Shown here in pieces: positions 22,679 to 32,102 of a DNA stretch of 64,000 nucleotides. The notes below the pieces were generated by a model, which was given only the letters and a program-made list of their open reading frames with translations, searched no databases and was not told the origin of the DNA. A program made the position numbers and the translations under genes. This DNA is from Sphaerolaimus hirsutus (taxonomy: Eukaryota; Nematoda; Chromadorea; Monhysterida; Sphaerolaimidae). The stretch is taken from assembly GCA_964036195.1 (NCBI GenBank), contig OZ038460.1:19989526-20053525 (forward strand), given 5' to 3'. Each line of letters starts with the position of its first letter. Within the stretch, counting starts at the first letter, position 1.

Positions 22679-23094
22679 GATATCGGTTCCCAGTAAAATT
22701 TTGTTAAAGTGCCATCTACCATATTCACCAAAAATGTGACTAAAACCTTTCGAGAAATATTGTCAAATGGTGATGTGTGCTCCACATGTAGCGATGTTTC
22801 ACGCATAGCACCGGATCGAGTCTCTCCACTCACCATGCGGAGAACCACATCCGTGGGTTGTAACAAATCTTCTAAATCCCATTCTAAACGATCCGTTAAT
22901 TGTTTAAGAAATTTGAGCGGAATTATAGATCTAGTACATCCAGAATCCAAAAGTGTTCTACATGGTATGTTTTCTATTTTCACTGTGGCATGTATTTGTG
23001 GGCCATTTGATGGTGCAACACGGATACACAATTTTTGATTTTCTCCGACCATAGAAAATGCACAACATGGAATTTTTATTTCATCAGAAAACAT
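22666..23094 (-). CDS. Aspartic protease frame of the minus-strand element
   Basis: The frame carries TLLDSGCTRSIIPLKFL, the DSG active site and flap-side motif of retropepsins, and VVLRMVSGETRSG downstream. It overlaps the gag frame by 19 nt and lies in a different frame, consistent either with programmed frameshifting between gag and pro or with a decayed junction. Unlike the plus-strand polyprotein (DPG), this copy keeps a canonical active site. Confidence 0.8.
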   Translation of the reverse strand: MFSDEIKIPCCAFSMVGENQKLCIRVAPSNGPQIHATVKIENIPCRTLLDSGCTRSIIPLKFLKQLTDRLEWDLEDLLQPTDVVLRMVSGETRSGAMRETSLHVEHTSPFDNISRKVLVTFLVNMVDGTLTKFYWEPISCLF

Positions 23095-24320
23095 GAGGTT
23101 TTTTTCAACAAATCAGTATCAGAAAAAGGTAGATTTTTCACTGCATCAGAAAATTCGCTATTCAATGTCGGAGTCATGATCGAAAATCTTGTGGAAGAAG
23201 TTGGTGACACGCCCCTCATAGGCATCTGAGTGTCGTGAAACGTTTTTCTGATGAAATGTGTGTGTTGCCAACGTGCAAACTGACCAGGGTCATGATCATA
23301 CATCTGGACAAGTCGATGTCTGAATTCAGCGCAGTAAGCATCATACTTGTCGTCTCCAGCGTGTTCTCCTTTGTCATCCTGCACATCTATAGGATCAAGT
23401 TGAGGAGTTGTTGTGGAGGCTGATTTTTTCCCCATGAGTGGCATTTCAGTTGCCACCTTAGCTTCCACTTTTCGCAGCGAAATGTCATGTGTATTCGCTG
23501 GGCCAAACTTTTGCACCTGCCCATGACCTTCAGATTTGTTGGAGGGATTAGGTAAAATAGGTTGTGTTTGTGGGCGGTTGAAGAAAGGTTGAGGGCCAGA
23601 ATTTTCTCGCTGCGCCAGACGACACTGGCTGACTCTATGTCCCGCGTGTCTCAACCGCGGGCACCATGGGTCTAACGCAGTTTCACGAAGCATGTTTCTC
23701 ATGGTAGCACGTGGATTCATACCACGTGGGCTTGGTGAATTTTTTGGCTCTGAAGCACTTTTTTTTACATGTCTGAAATAATCGTCAATTTTTTGGACAA
23801 TGGAATTCATTTGTGAATCCGTATTTTTGAATTTTGCGCGAAAATTAGCTACGACAAACTTGTCATACCGTGTGTCGTCAAATCTCGACCACACCTTGTT
23901 TCCCACCAAATTGTCAATTAGATCGCGATCAAATTTCACGCTATTTTTAATTTCGATTGGAATTTTTGAAATCAGTCTCAAATAGAAGTCCACGAACGTC
24001 TCCGTGCGCCCCATGGCGGCATTTTCCCATTCCACATAAGTGTAAGTTTTTGAGTGATCGCGAAAAATGTCACCCAAAGCTGACAAAACTGTCTCGTGAT
24101 CGGACATTTTTTCCGGTGGGAACAAAGCCACCATAGTTTTGAACGCCTCGCCTCCCACTTTTGAAGCAAACACTTCTTGCCAAAATTGTGGCAACAAATC
24201 TGGGGATGGCACCGATAATAGTGCTGTTTGCACCGTGCGGCGCCAATCAGAAAGAAAGCACCTCAGATCTCCCCCGGAAAATTTGTATTTTATCCAAAAT
24301 GTGTGATGAAGCCACCGAAG
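23076..24320 (-). CDS. gag frame of the minus-strand element
   Basis: Open from about 24320 (after a TGA) to 23076. It begins with the gag helix pattern FSGGDLRCFLSDWRR...PQFWQEVF.., continues with F..KMSDHETVLSALGDIF and RTETFVDFYLRLISKIP, and has a knuckle-like C-PRLRHAG-H-RVSQ-C at the C-terminal side. The second Cys of the CCHC box is Leu here and Gln in the plus-strand element, so its loss is shared by the clade. The gag start is missing: the frame is cut upstream by a stop and an AT-rich stretch. Confidence 0.75.
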   Translation of the reverse strand, partial: LRWLHHTFWIKYKFSGGDLRCFLSDWRRTVQTALLSVPSPDLLPQFWQEVFASKVGGEAFKTMVALFPPEKMSDHETVLSALGDIFRDHSKTYTYVEWENAAMGRTETFVDFYLRLISKIPIEIKNSVKFDRDLIDNLVGNKVWSRFDDTRYDKFVVANFRAKFKNTDSQMNSIVQKIDDYFRHVKKSASEPKNSPSPRGMNPRATMRNMLRETALDPWCPRLRHAGHRVSQCRLAQRENSGPQPFFNRPQTQPILPNPSNKSEGHGQVQKFGPANTHDISLRKVEAKVATEMPLMGKKSASTTTPQLDPIDVQDDKGEHAGDDKYDAYCAEFRHRLVQMYDHDPGQFARWQHTHFIRKTFHDTQMPMRGVSPTSSTRFSIMTPTLNSEFSDAVKNLPFSDTDLLKKTSCFLMK

Positions 24321-24433
24321 TCAGCATCTTCTACCACCGAATCCAGCAGCTCCAAGACCGTAGTGAGAAATGGCCTTTAGAGTGGTTGATTTCTCGTTGT
24401 AGCCGAACGTCCACTTGTCGACAGCCAAGTTGA

Positions 24434-25604
24434 GTTTATTTCGTAGTTGTGTGTTGAAAAAGGGGGTTTGAATTGTTCCAGGTACTTTATTTCGATCAGA
24501 TACAGCGTGTTACAAAAGCGCAAAGTCTAGCGTGCTTCCTAATCGAAGTTTCTATTGCTAGCTTATTTTCGTTCAGTAGCTTGGGGTCTGCAGACTGAAA
24601 TAAAAACTTCCAAAGTAGCTAAGACACGGAAATCAGGTATAGAAAAACAGCTACAGTAATTTCCTAATACAAATACACAAATAAGTCATAAATGCAACAA
24701 ATAAACACATCTAGCCGAAACAGTTGCCTTATACTGCGCGTGCATACATTCAAACAATTATGGTAAAGAAATACCAGGTACAAATTGGGCTAATGGAAAA
24801 ACTATTAATCTTGAGAGGCGCGAAGTCGGCAAACTCGGCCGATTTACTAATTTGCTTCAATTTGTCAGAAAACATTGACGCACATTGGAACTAATATAAT
24901 AGGGTTCGAAAACTGTAAATAGTAGTGCAAATGTTCCTAATGACGTAAATAGAGCAAGGTATATTCAATAAAATAATAACAATCACTTCCTGGAAACGTA
25001 TAATAATGGACAAATTGGGACTTACTCAAGTAAATGGGTATAATAATTGAGCAGGGTTTGTAATATATTCTTTGGTATAATTTGAGCAGGGTATTTACCA
25101 TAATGACAAAGTAAATATAATATAACTTGTGAGCAGGGTTATAATAATTATGCCTACACGAAGGGCTTCATAAATACGTACAGTAAATGCTAGTTGCACA
25201 CAGGGCACTATTTCTCTATTAGGACGCTGGCCTAAGTACATACGTAGTACATAAATATTTACAAGTTTTGACTTTCCCAAATTGCAAGTAAACCATGTAA
25301 ATGTATATATAATAATGATCAGAAAATTACGGCGAGTTGAATGAGCCTAATTTCATGTTAATACACCTAATAATAACTTATTTGACCTTTAAACCTAAAT
25401 ATTCCACATAAATGTTTCGATAACTTATAAAACACTTTCCTAATTAAATATTCTCCATGGATAAATAATATAGTGCAAGAAATATATTTTGCATGGTAAA
25501 TAAATATAGTGCATGAAAAGTAAAATAGTGCAAATAAGTAAATGTGCGAATATGAGCCTAATTATCAATTCTCTGTATTTCTTTATCCATCCATTTTGCC
25601 ACGG
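24434..25604. other. AT-rich segment within the LTR element
   Basis: No long frame on the minus strand. Short repeats (GAGCAGGGTTTGTAATA, TATAATAATTGAGCAGGG) are present. It lies between N-terminal gag-like frames and gag proper, so it is either a long intron/untranslated stretch or a later insertion; I could not find insertion ends. Confidence 0.4.
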
Positions 25605-26819
25605 TCAGCACAAAATGTGAGGTTTCAACAACATCCAAAATTGCATATTTTCAGCATTTGATTTCGATGCAAAAGCAGATGGCAAATAAGCCAATTTTCT
25701 AGCCATCCAACCCGAATCATCTTTTTTCTGTTCATTTTCATTTGAAATTAGTGATTTTTTTTCCGCCTTCAAATCCGTCAACTGATCGGATAATTTAACC
25801 AAACATGATTTGACATCAGTCAACAACAAATTTTCAATGTTGGCACCCGGTAAACCCGGTGCCTGTTCTACTGCAGGAATTTGAGAATTTAGAGGTTTCA
25901 ACAATTCCGTTTGAGAAAAATAAGTGTCTGTGTTGACAAGACAACATGGTTGGATTGGCGGTGAACAAAAGTTTATATCAAATCGCTCTGCCACATGTTT
26001 GACAAAGGGGGTGGCTGAGTAGGCATAGCGCGTCAAACGGCCCAAAATATTGGGGGATGCACCCCCCCCTGACCGTCAGACTCAGTCCCCTCACACAAAT
26101 CGTTCACCTGAATTCCGGGCACCTGTACCTGTGCGATTTTAGGCCGCGGTGCCATGGCCGCAGCCAAACGTGTCCCTTGTCGCTGCGCGCGCACTTCATC
26201 AATGGTGCGCCGCACCGACGCATCGATTCGAGCATGGCGTTCCAATTCTGCTGAACCAGGGGGTTTATAACAAGGTATTTTAATGAACAAGGTATTTGAT
26301 TTCCGGCACCAGCCGGCGCCATACTGGAAGAAATTGATTCCCCCCCACGCCAGGCATGTGTGACCACAGGCACATTTTCGTTTTGAACCATTGGGACCTG
26401 AACCGTGTTAGGACCCCCCCATGCCAGCCACGCGTGACCGGATGAACATTTTCGGTCTGTACATTTGGAACCGGAACCGTCGGAATGTATTCCGGTCTGA
26501 CCGCGTGATGTTGCGGTACCCCCCGCGAAACAGTGTCATCAGCCCCTGAATACCAACCCCTAGCCGTGTGAACTGATGACGAATTACCCAACATGTAGCG
26601 AGTTGACACTTGCGAATTGACTCTCGCTGCAGTGCAAACTGAGTTGGGACCAGTCACAATTGGTCCCTCAACTACCGGCATTTTCGGACGCCATGCCATT
26701 TGCAAATTCAAATTCTCAACGAAACGTAACGCCGCTGAATGTGGTGCAAATGGCGGTACCCCCTCCCCGGGATGTGCACGCGTGTGGCAACGCGGCAGAC
26801 TTTCCGAGTCACTTGACAT
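25605..26819 (-). pseudogene. 5' gag-like frames of the LTR element, frameshifted
   Basis: Three overlapping frames follow the 5' LTR: 26819-26280 (ATG 70 nt after the LTR; contains degenerate repeats of an ENVHPVTRGWHGG/VPVVTHAWRGG motif), 26290-26033 (ARIDASVRRTIDEVRAQRQGTRLAAAM, helical) and 26045-25605 (DVKSCLVKLSDQLTDLKAEKKSL, coiled coil). Their succession in different frames suggests one original N-terminal gag or leader protein broken by indels. No recognised domain. Confidence 0.45.
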
Positions 26820-26871
26820 TTCGAAAACTGACTTGACACTTCGAACAGAACCTTCACAAGGGTGTTGTTGT

Positions 26872-26889
26872 AATCCAGGTCGTCCACCA
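26872..26889 (-). promoter_or_regulatory. Primer-binding site
   Basis: Directly after the 5' LTR the minus strand reads TGGTGGACGACC. This fits pairing with a tRNA 3' end ...GGTCGTCCACCA. A tRNA-like 3' half elsewhere in the window (29885-29925 minus) ends almost identically (GCTCGTCCACCA). Confidence 0.7.
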
Positions 26890-27030
26890 TGAAAAGCTGA
26901 TGAGTCGAGCAGTGGTGAAGGATTTAGGTTTATTCGATGTCGTGTACCAGTCCCGTTTTACGTCCCAAGTGGACATTAAATAGCTTTAAACAAGAAGAAC
27001 AATAACTGTGCAAATCACCGGATCCCAACA
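26890..27030 (-). repeat. 5' LTR of the minus-strand Ty3/Gypsy element
   Basis: 141 bp, reading TGTTGGGATCC at the start and CATCAGCTTTTCA at the end on the minus strand, with an AATAAA signal inside. It matches 17926-18066 except at about two bases. Confidence 0.92.
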
Positions 27031-27123
27031 AAAATAAACTTTATGTGTGACAAGATAATGGGAGATGGTAAATACTACCTAAATAAAGCAGCGTGAAATG
27101 TGACTTAACATGGCTCATTGAAC

Positions 27124-27551
27124 TACCGTATTACCTCGAAATACCCCCAGGGGGTTTATTATTTCGCCAGCAAAATTTGAGGGGGGGATAATTCAAGGGG
27201 GGGGTTTATTCGAGGGGGGGGTCTATTATTTCGCCAGAAATTTTCGGAAATTCCCCATACGCAGACGTAGAAAAATCAAACAATTACATAGATGTATATA
27301 TGTTTATAGGCATATATAACTGTAAATACACAAAAACCCTTCCCTATCGTCACTCAATCATCAGTTTTAACGTATGTTCTGCATTGTACAGATCACAAAC
27401 TGCGGTATCTGTCATGTACGTTCACCTTACACTCAATTTTAGGGGGGGTATTTCGAGGGGGGGGTTTATTATTTCCTCAGCCGAAATTTAGGGGGGGTAT
27501 TTCGAGGGGGGGGTTAATTCAAGGGGGGGGTTAATTCGAGGTAATACGGTA
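27124..27551. mobile_element. TACCGTATTACCTC terminal-inverted-repeat element (T family)
   Basis: Ends TACCGTATTACCTCGAAATA and its inverse; the interior is rich in CCCCC/GGGGG runs and TATTTCGAGG. Non-coding, 428 bp. Many relatives occur across the window. Confidence 0.75.
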
Positions 27552-27964
27552 TATGGCACACATGCCCATCCATCCATCCTTGGCATTTGAATCATTTTTT
27601 GTGGTAAAATACAATTGGAAGTGTCTTCACTGTGATTATCGTATGTGAAGTGCCTTCAAAAATCTCTCTTTTCTGAAGTGTCTTCACCAAGTGTCACAAC
27701 GCTTCCACTGGAACTTGGCATCAGTTTGATGCATGTGGAAGCGTCAGCGTCGGGAAGTGCGCTTCACAAAATTACAGGCTTTGTGAAGCTAGGTGAAGTG
27801 AGTGGAAGACACTTCACCGAAAACTTTGTGAAGTGTGTGGAAGTGAGTGGAAGTGCCTTCACAAAGCGCGCTTCCACACACTTCAAACTTATTTTTTGCG
27901 GTGAACTCACCCAAAATGTGGCCATTTCGGTTGCAAACTTCAGAATAGGTGTCCTATGGAGTCT

Positions 27965-28401
27965 TACCGTATTACCTCCAATATAAGGCATCCCTCTAAT
28001 ATAAGGTACCCTCTAATATAAGGTATAACTTTTGGCTATTTTGTACGCGACGAAATAAATAAAATGTACCCTCTAATGTAAGGCATACATCTAATAAGGC
28101 ACATCTGGCTGCGTGCCAAAACGCGCAAAAAAATAAAAACGGTTGCTAAACATGGCAGAAAATGATGAAAACGGTGCCGAAGGGCTCTTCGTCGACTTCT
28201 GCCGCTGAAAAGTGTGTCAGTTTACGGCGGCACTATTCACTCAAAGAGAAATCTTGAATTGTTGACCAGACGAAAATCTGGTGAAAAAAATTGAAGGTAC
28301 CCTCTAATATAAGGTACCCTCTAATACAAGGTATAACTTTTGGCTCTAAAAATCTGACGAGAACAATATAAGGTATACCTTTTATTAGAGGTAATACGGT
28401 A
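27965..28401. mobile_element. T-family element, TATAAGG variant
   Basis: 437 bp between TACCGTATTACCTC and GAGGTAATACGGTA. The interior repeats CCCTCTAATATAAGGTA instead of the GGGGG blocks. Non-coding. Confidence 0.75.
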
Positions 28402-29266
28402 TCTATTGTGTTGAAATTTCATTGTGATAGCTCAACTGTAGCTCAGGCTACCGCGTTTTTCCAGCGGCAACTTAAAATAAAAATAAATGGTTATAAATTT
28501 GTGTAAATTAATTGCATTTGCATATGAATTTACAGTTTTGAGATACTGAATCGAAAATAAAAACATATCTTTATGGCAGACCAACATACGTAAATCTTTA
28601 AAATAAATCGTTAAATTGTAAAAATCGGTTGAGGGATGACCGAGTTGTCGAGTTGCTAATTCTGCATGGATGAGCTCCAAATTTGAAAATGGAAATCATT
28701 ATATTGATGTAGGTATTCGACTTGGCAGGTGCACTGGACTGGGCATGCTCAATAAAATTTTGGGCACAGCTGTAGCACAGCACAGTTGTTAATGCGTATT
28801 TACTTTTACTCAAAAAGTACACATTCTTGAGTACCAAGTATCTTGAGAAAAGTATCCGTACTCGACTGTATGCTTAATTTTTGAGAGTACTCGAGTACAG
28901 TAGAGTAATTATTGCAAGTACAGAAAGAGTATTTGTCTGGGGGTTGTCTTTCTCCAGCTCGCTCAGACCTATGAGTATTTCGAAGGGGACTCCTTAATTC
29001 AAGGAGTATTGGAAGAAATATTTACAGTAACATATTACTCTTCTTTTACGATATACGTGCTAAAATAGTGACTTTTATCATTGGCGCCATTTTTTCTGGC
29101 GCCCTTTGGCGCCCGGCGCCATTTTTTTAGATGGCGCCGTGGCGCCATTGGCGCCTGGCGTCATTTTCTTTGGTAAATGTCGCCAAGAGTAAAGTAAATA
29201 AAGAGTCAAGTGTCAAGTACTTGTCAACTTGCGGGACTGGCGCCTGATCAGTAGAATACACCTGAC
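28402..29266. other. No gene seen; fragment of a GCGCC repeat
   Basis: AT-rich. 29080-29165 contains TGGCGCC-rich sequence belonging to the hAT-like GCGCC family (compare 47492-48048), without recognisable ends. Confidence 0.4.
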
Positions 29267-29763
29267 TAGGATGTCAACTTTCCGTTTTCTGTTTTCCGTT
29301 TCCACTTTCCACAGGCAAATTTTTTTCCGTTTCAGTTTTTTTGTTTTCCGGCTGCTAAATTTTTTTTCCATTTCCATTTCCGTTTTTTCCGGTCCATTTT
29401 CCGTTTTCCGGCTAAATTTTCAGTTTTTCCGTCTTTTTTCCAGTTTCCGGCTCAATTGTCTGTTTTGCCAACGTTTTTTCATTTTCCAGCTAAATTTTCC
29501 TTTTCTGTTCCAGCCAAACTGGTAAAAATGCATGCAGGTTCTAAATTATGTGAATTTTTTCTATTTCTAGCATGATTTCAGCAAATTTTTTTATTTCCGG
29601 ATAAATTTCTGCAATTTTTTTTCCGTTTCTGGCAAAAATTTTGCAAATTTTTTCCGTTTCTGGCATAATTTCAGCAAATTTTTCCGTTTCCGTTTCCGTT
29701 TTCCGGCAAGTGCAGATTTTTTCCGTTTCCGTTTTCCGCCAAAAAGTTTTTGTTGACACCCTA
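29267..29763. mobile_element. hAT-like non-autonomous element, TTTTCCG family, copy 1
   Basis: Ends TAGGATGTCAAC and GTTGACACCCTA, flanked by the exact 8-bp duplication CACCTGAC (29259-29266 and 29764-29771). The interior is built of degenerate TTTTCCGTTTTCCG repeats. The 8-bp duplication and TAG ends point to hAT transposase mobilisation. Confidence 0.85.
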
Positions 29764-29879
29764 CACCTGACTGATACATTGATGTTTACACTTAATTGTT
29801 TATGTTTGTATCTAACAGCACATCAACCGAATGAACGTGACAATCTATATCTTCAACACGTTAACAAGTGGTGGACGAG

Positions 29880-29932
29880 CAGGGGATCGAACCCTGGACT
29901 TCTCGCATGCAGAGCCTGTGTAGGATCTGTGT
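29880..29932 (-). other. tRNA-like 3' half
   Basis: The minus strand has a perfect 5-bp T stem (CAGGG/CCCTG) with loop TTCGATC, then CTCGTCC-A-CCA. No matching 5' acceptor strand or D arm is present, so it is not a tRNA gene. An encoded CCA suggests a reverse-transcribed tRNA fragment or SINE-type tail. Confidence 0.5.
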
Positions 29933-29936
29933 ATCC

Positions 29937-30197
29937 TTTCAAGTATACTCGGCGTACATGATACTCTGCCGTCGCACTGATTTATGTCTTGTGTTGGAAG
30001 CGTGCCAATGATTGTTAAATCATGCGATTTCCGTAAAAAGATAAAAAATTCATTGATGTGAATATGTTAATGAAAAACATTATAACAACAATCAACTTTG
30101 TCATCCTTTTATGAAACTCGCAAGCGCTCACCATCGTTGGCACACTTCCAGCGGGAACCACGCGTGCAGGGTGTAAAGTAACCGGAGTATAACAGGA
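29937..30197. mobile_element. TATACTC-ended element, copy 1
   Basis: A roughly 260-bp repeat between TATACTCGGCG and CCGGAGTATA, containing AAGCGTGCCAATGATT. Inverted or divergent copies lie at 43318-43575 and 34867-35105, with a partial copy at 41370-41450. Confidence 0.6.
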
Positions 30198-30381
30198 AAC
30201 ACAGCACAGCCTTTTTATTATTTCAATTGCCAATAGTACTCAAATAACTTAATAGTAAAGTCGGCGGACATTTCACCCTACAAAATCGGAGAGTTAGAAT
30301 TCGCTCGCGAATAGAGCGAACACAAAACTTGGGTCCCACCCGGACGCTCGGAATTGAAAAAGAAAAAAATATTAAAAGAGA

Positions 30382-30618
30382 AATGGACGCTTCGCCGTGT
30401 CCGTGTGTGCACGCCGCCCGTTTCAACGTTTTGTTTCAACGTTGTCCGTTGGAAGCGAACAAATTTGACTGTTTAAATGACCCTTTTACCGTTTTTGTTA
30501 ATTTTTCATTCGTTGGCTCCATTCCAATGGAAGAGTCCCCATATGAGAACTTGGCAGCCAGCCAAAATTGCGAAATCCGCTATAAATGTGAAGAAAAAAG
30601 GCTAACACTAACTATATA
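30382..30618 (+). CDS. Small Cys-containing ORF, uncertain
   Basis: 78 codons from ATG, starting MDASPCPCVHAARF and containing SFVGSIPMEESPYENLAASQNCEIRYKCEEK. It lies outside recognised repeats and has higher complexity than neighbouring DNA. There is no paralogue and no clear splice partner; it could be an exon or chance. No function assigned. Confidence 0.2.
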
Positions 30619-30619
30619 A

Positions 30620-31380
30620 CCATGTATATAAACAAAAATAGCGATTATAAAGGTGGAAATTGGCAAAGTGGAGCAACTTTTAACGATTTTTAGTAAACTT
30701 TGACTTTTCACTCGCATTTGTAAAATACGCAACTGGAAACTGGGATAAGAGCCAAGTTTTCATACGTGACCCGATCCATTCCAATCATTAAAATATTGCG
30801 TCACAATAATGACGACATGGACTCTCCACTGGAGAGACTGACGCAAATGTTTGTAGGGCGATACGTCTGCCGACTTTACTAAAATAATCAGGTAATGACA
30901 TGGTGGTAATGAAAAACGATCAATATCACTATAATTTCATGCATCACTATAACTGTAGAACGCAATAGACAATGTACCTATGTAAAAATGTACCATTACA
31001 AAATAGAAACATAAGCGACAGCAGGTACTTCATTGTGAAACGTCAGCTAGAAATGAAGAGTGCATGTAGACTTTAGCACAAGCCAGACAACTTCCTGCAT
31101 ATTAACTGCACAGGCTTATGATAGCACAAGTGCTTGTGCTTGGGCTCACACCAACCACTATCCTTGCAGCCACCTGACGAAATGCATGGATAAGACTTGT
31201 GAACTGGTCATCACAATTTACAATGTGCTTGCGAATGCACAGGTCTTCTTACGATAAATGCTCATACATTATGTTCGGTATTTCCAGGAGATATGCTACT
31301 CATAAACCGTCCTAATGTCACCCAGTCATTGGTTTCAACGTGTGTTCTGCATCGACATACAGATCACAAACTGCGTTATT
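30620..31380. other. No gene or placed repeat seen
   Basis: AT-rich sequence with short unsupported open stretches only. Confidence 0.4.
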
Positions 31381-31383
31381 TGT

Positions 31384-31982
31384 CATGTGCATTCTCTTTA
31401 TAAAAAAAGAAAATACACTCAATTTGGGTGGCGGTATTTCGGGGGGGGGGGGGTATTATTTCCTCAGCCTAAATTTAGGGGGGTATTTCGAGGCAGGTGT
31501 TAATTCAAGGCGGTTTAATTCGAGGTAATACGGTATGTCGATACATGCTTATATTTACATTACCGTATTTCCTCGAAATACCCCCCCCCCCTCGAAATAC
31601 TCCCCTCAAAATGGGCACTATGAATTTGTGGTCCGGGAAATGCATAACAGACGCTCAAAACACTTACTGTGTTATGTTAGAACATCGTTTATACCATCTA
31701 CATCCTTATATAACGCTGTAAAAACTTACAAATGGTGGTTATTGTTGCATTTTTCACGTTTTTCTCTCAAAATTTTCACTCTGAAAAAATAAATTGGGGT
31801 AATTCGAGGAAATACGGTATGTTATTATTGAATTTAGCTACCTATGAGTATGTGGAATTTCAAGAGAGATAACAAACAGATCCTGGCGAGATAAGAAACA
31901 CGCCTTTTACCCTCAAAAAACCCCCCTTAAAATGTGCTGTTGAAAAAATGAACCCCCAGGGGTATTTCGAGGAAATATGGTA
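31384..31982. mobile_element. Cluster of T-family elements
   Basis: One complete copy is at 31561-31819 (TACCGTATTTCCTCG to CGAGGAAATACGGTA). A right half ends at 31535, and another right half ends near 31982 (GGGGTATTTCGAGGAAATATGG). Their interiors carry G/C homopolymer blocks. Non-coding. Confidence 0.65.
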
Positions 31983-31992
31983 GGTATCTATA

Positions 31993-32102
31993 ATGAGACT
32001 CAAAACATGTGAAGGGTGCACCTTTCTTGTTGCCTTTGCCTCGGCCGTTATTTCCACCCCGCTGGTTGCGGCTGCCTGTGATGTTGTTGGAACCGATTAC
32101 AG
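31993..32102 (+). CDS. Candidate first exon encoding a signal peptide
   Basis: An ATG at 31993 opens 36 codons plus 2 nt before a CAG|GTATTT donor. The encoded start has a short basic N-region (MRLK), a hydrophobic core (TFLVAFASAVISTPLVAAA) and a small-residue cleavage context before CDVVGTDY, so it looks like a secretion signal. It could be exon 1 of the lectin-like gene at 46.9 kb and beyond, but the next exon (phase 2) was not found. Confidence 0.4.

Larger units (their letters stand above)
17926..27030 (-). mobile_element. Full-length Ty3/Gypsy LTR element, degenerate
   Basis: 9,105 bp between two 141-bp LTRs, flanked by the 4-bp duplication AAAA (17922-17925 and 27031-27034). In its own direction the order is 5' LTR, PBS, N-terminal gag-like frames, gag, protease, RT, RNase H, integrase, a spliced accessory gene, PPT and 3' LTR. 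The two LTRs differ at about two positions, so insertion was fairly recent, yet pol has at least three nonsense codons. It may have been copied by trans-complementation or been defective on arrival. RT and RNase H sequences place it in the same clade as the plus-strand polyprotein (shared QDLRRFLGK..SHFIP..S.VAAPL). Confidence 0.9.
17594..27906. mobile_element. GAAGTGCCTTCAC inverted-repeat element split by an LTR retrotransposon
   Basis: The left end begins CACAGCAAAAAATAGG near 17594. The right end is its inverse (TTATTTTTTGCGGTG) near 27906. Both arms (17594-17925 and roughly 27600-27906) are rich in the motif GAAGTGYCTTCAC in alternating orientation. The LTR element 17926-27030 and the fold-back 27124-27551 lie inside, so this is the oldest layer of the stack. 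It has no coding capacity. I could not find a target duplication. Confidence 0.5.

Noticed and set aside
24302..24433. Plus-strand ORF antisense to gag
   Set aside because: Shadow of the element's gag region with no start context, domain or splice support.
29229..29525. Phe/Arg/Ser-rich open frames (also at 53326-53730 and 61090-61413)
   Set aside because: They are translations of TTTTCCG repeats inside hAT-like elements and recur in every copy.
29880..29932. A functional tRNA gene
   Set aside because: Only the T arm and acceptor 3' strand are present; no D arm or 5' acceptor strand upstream.
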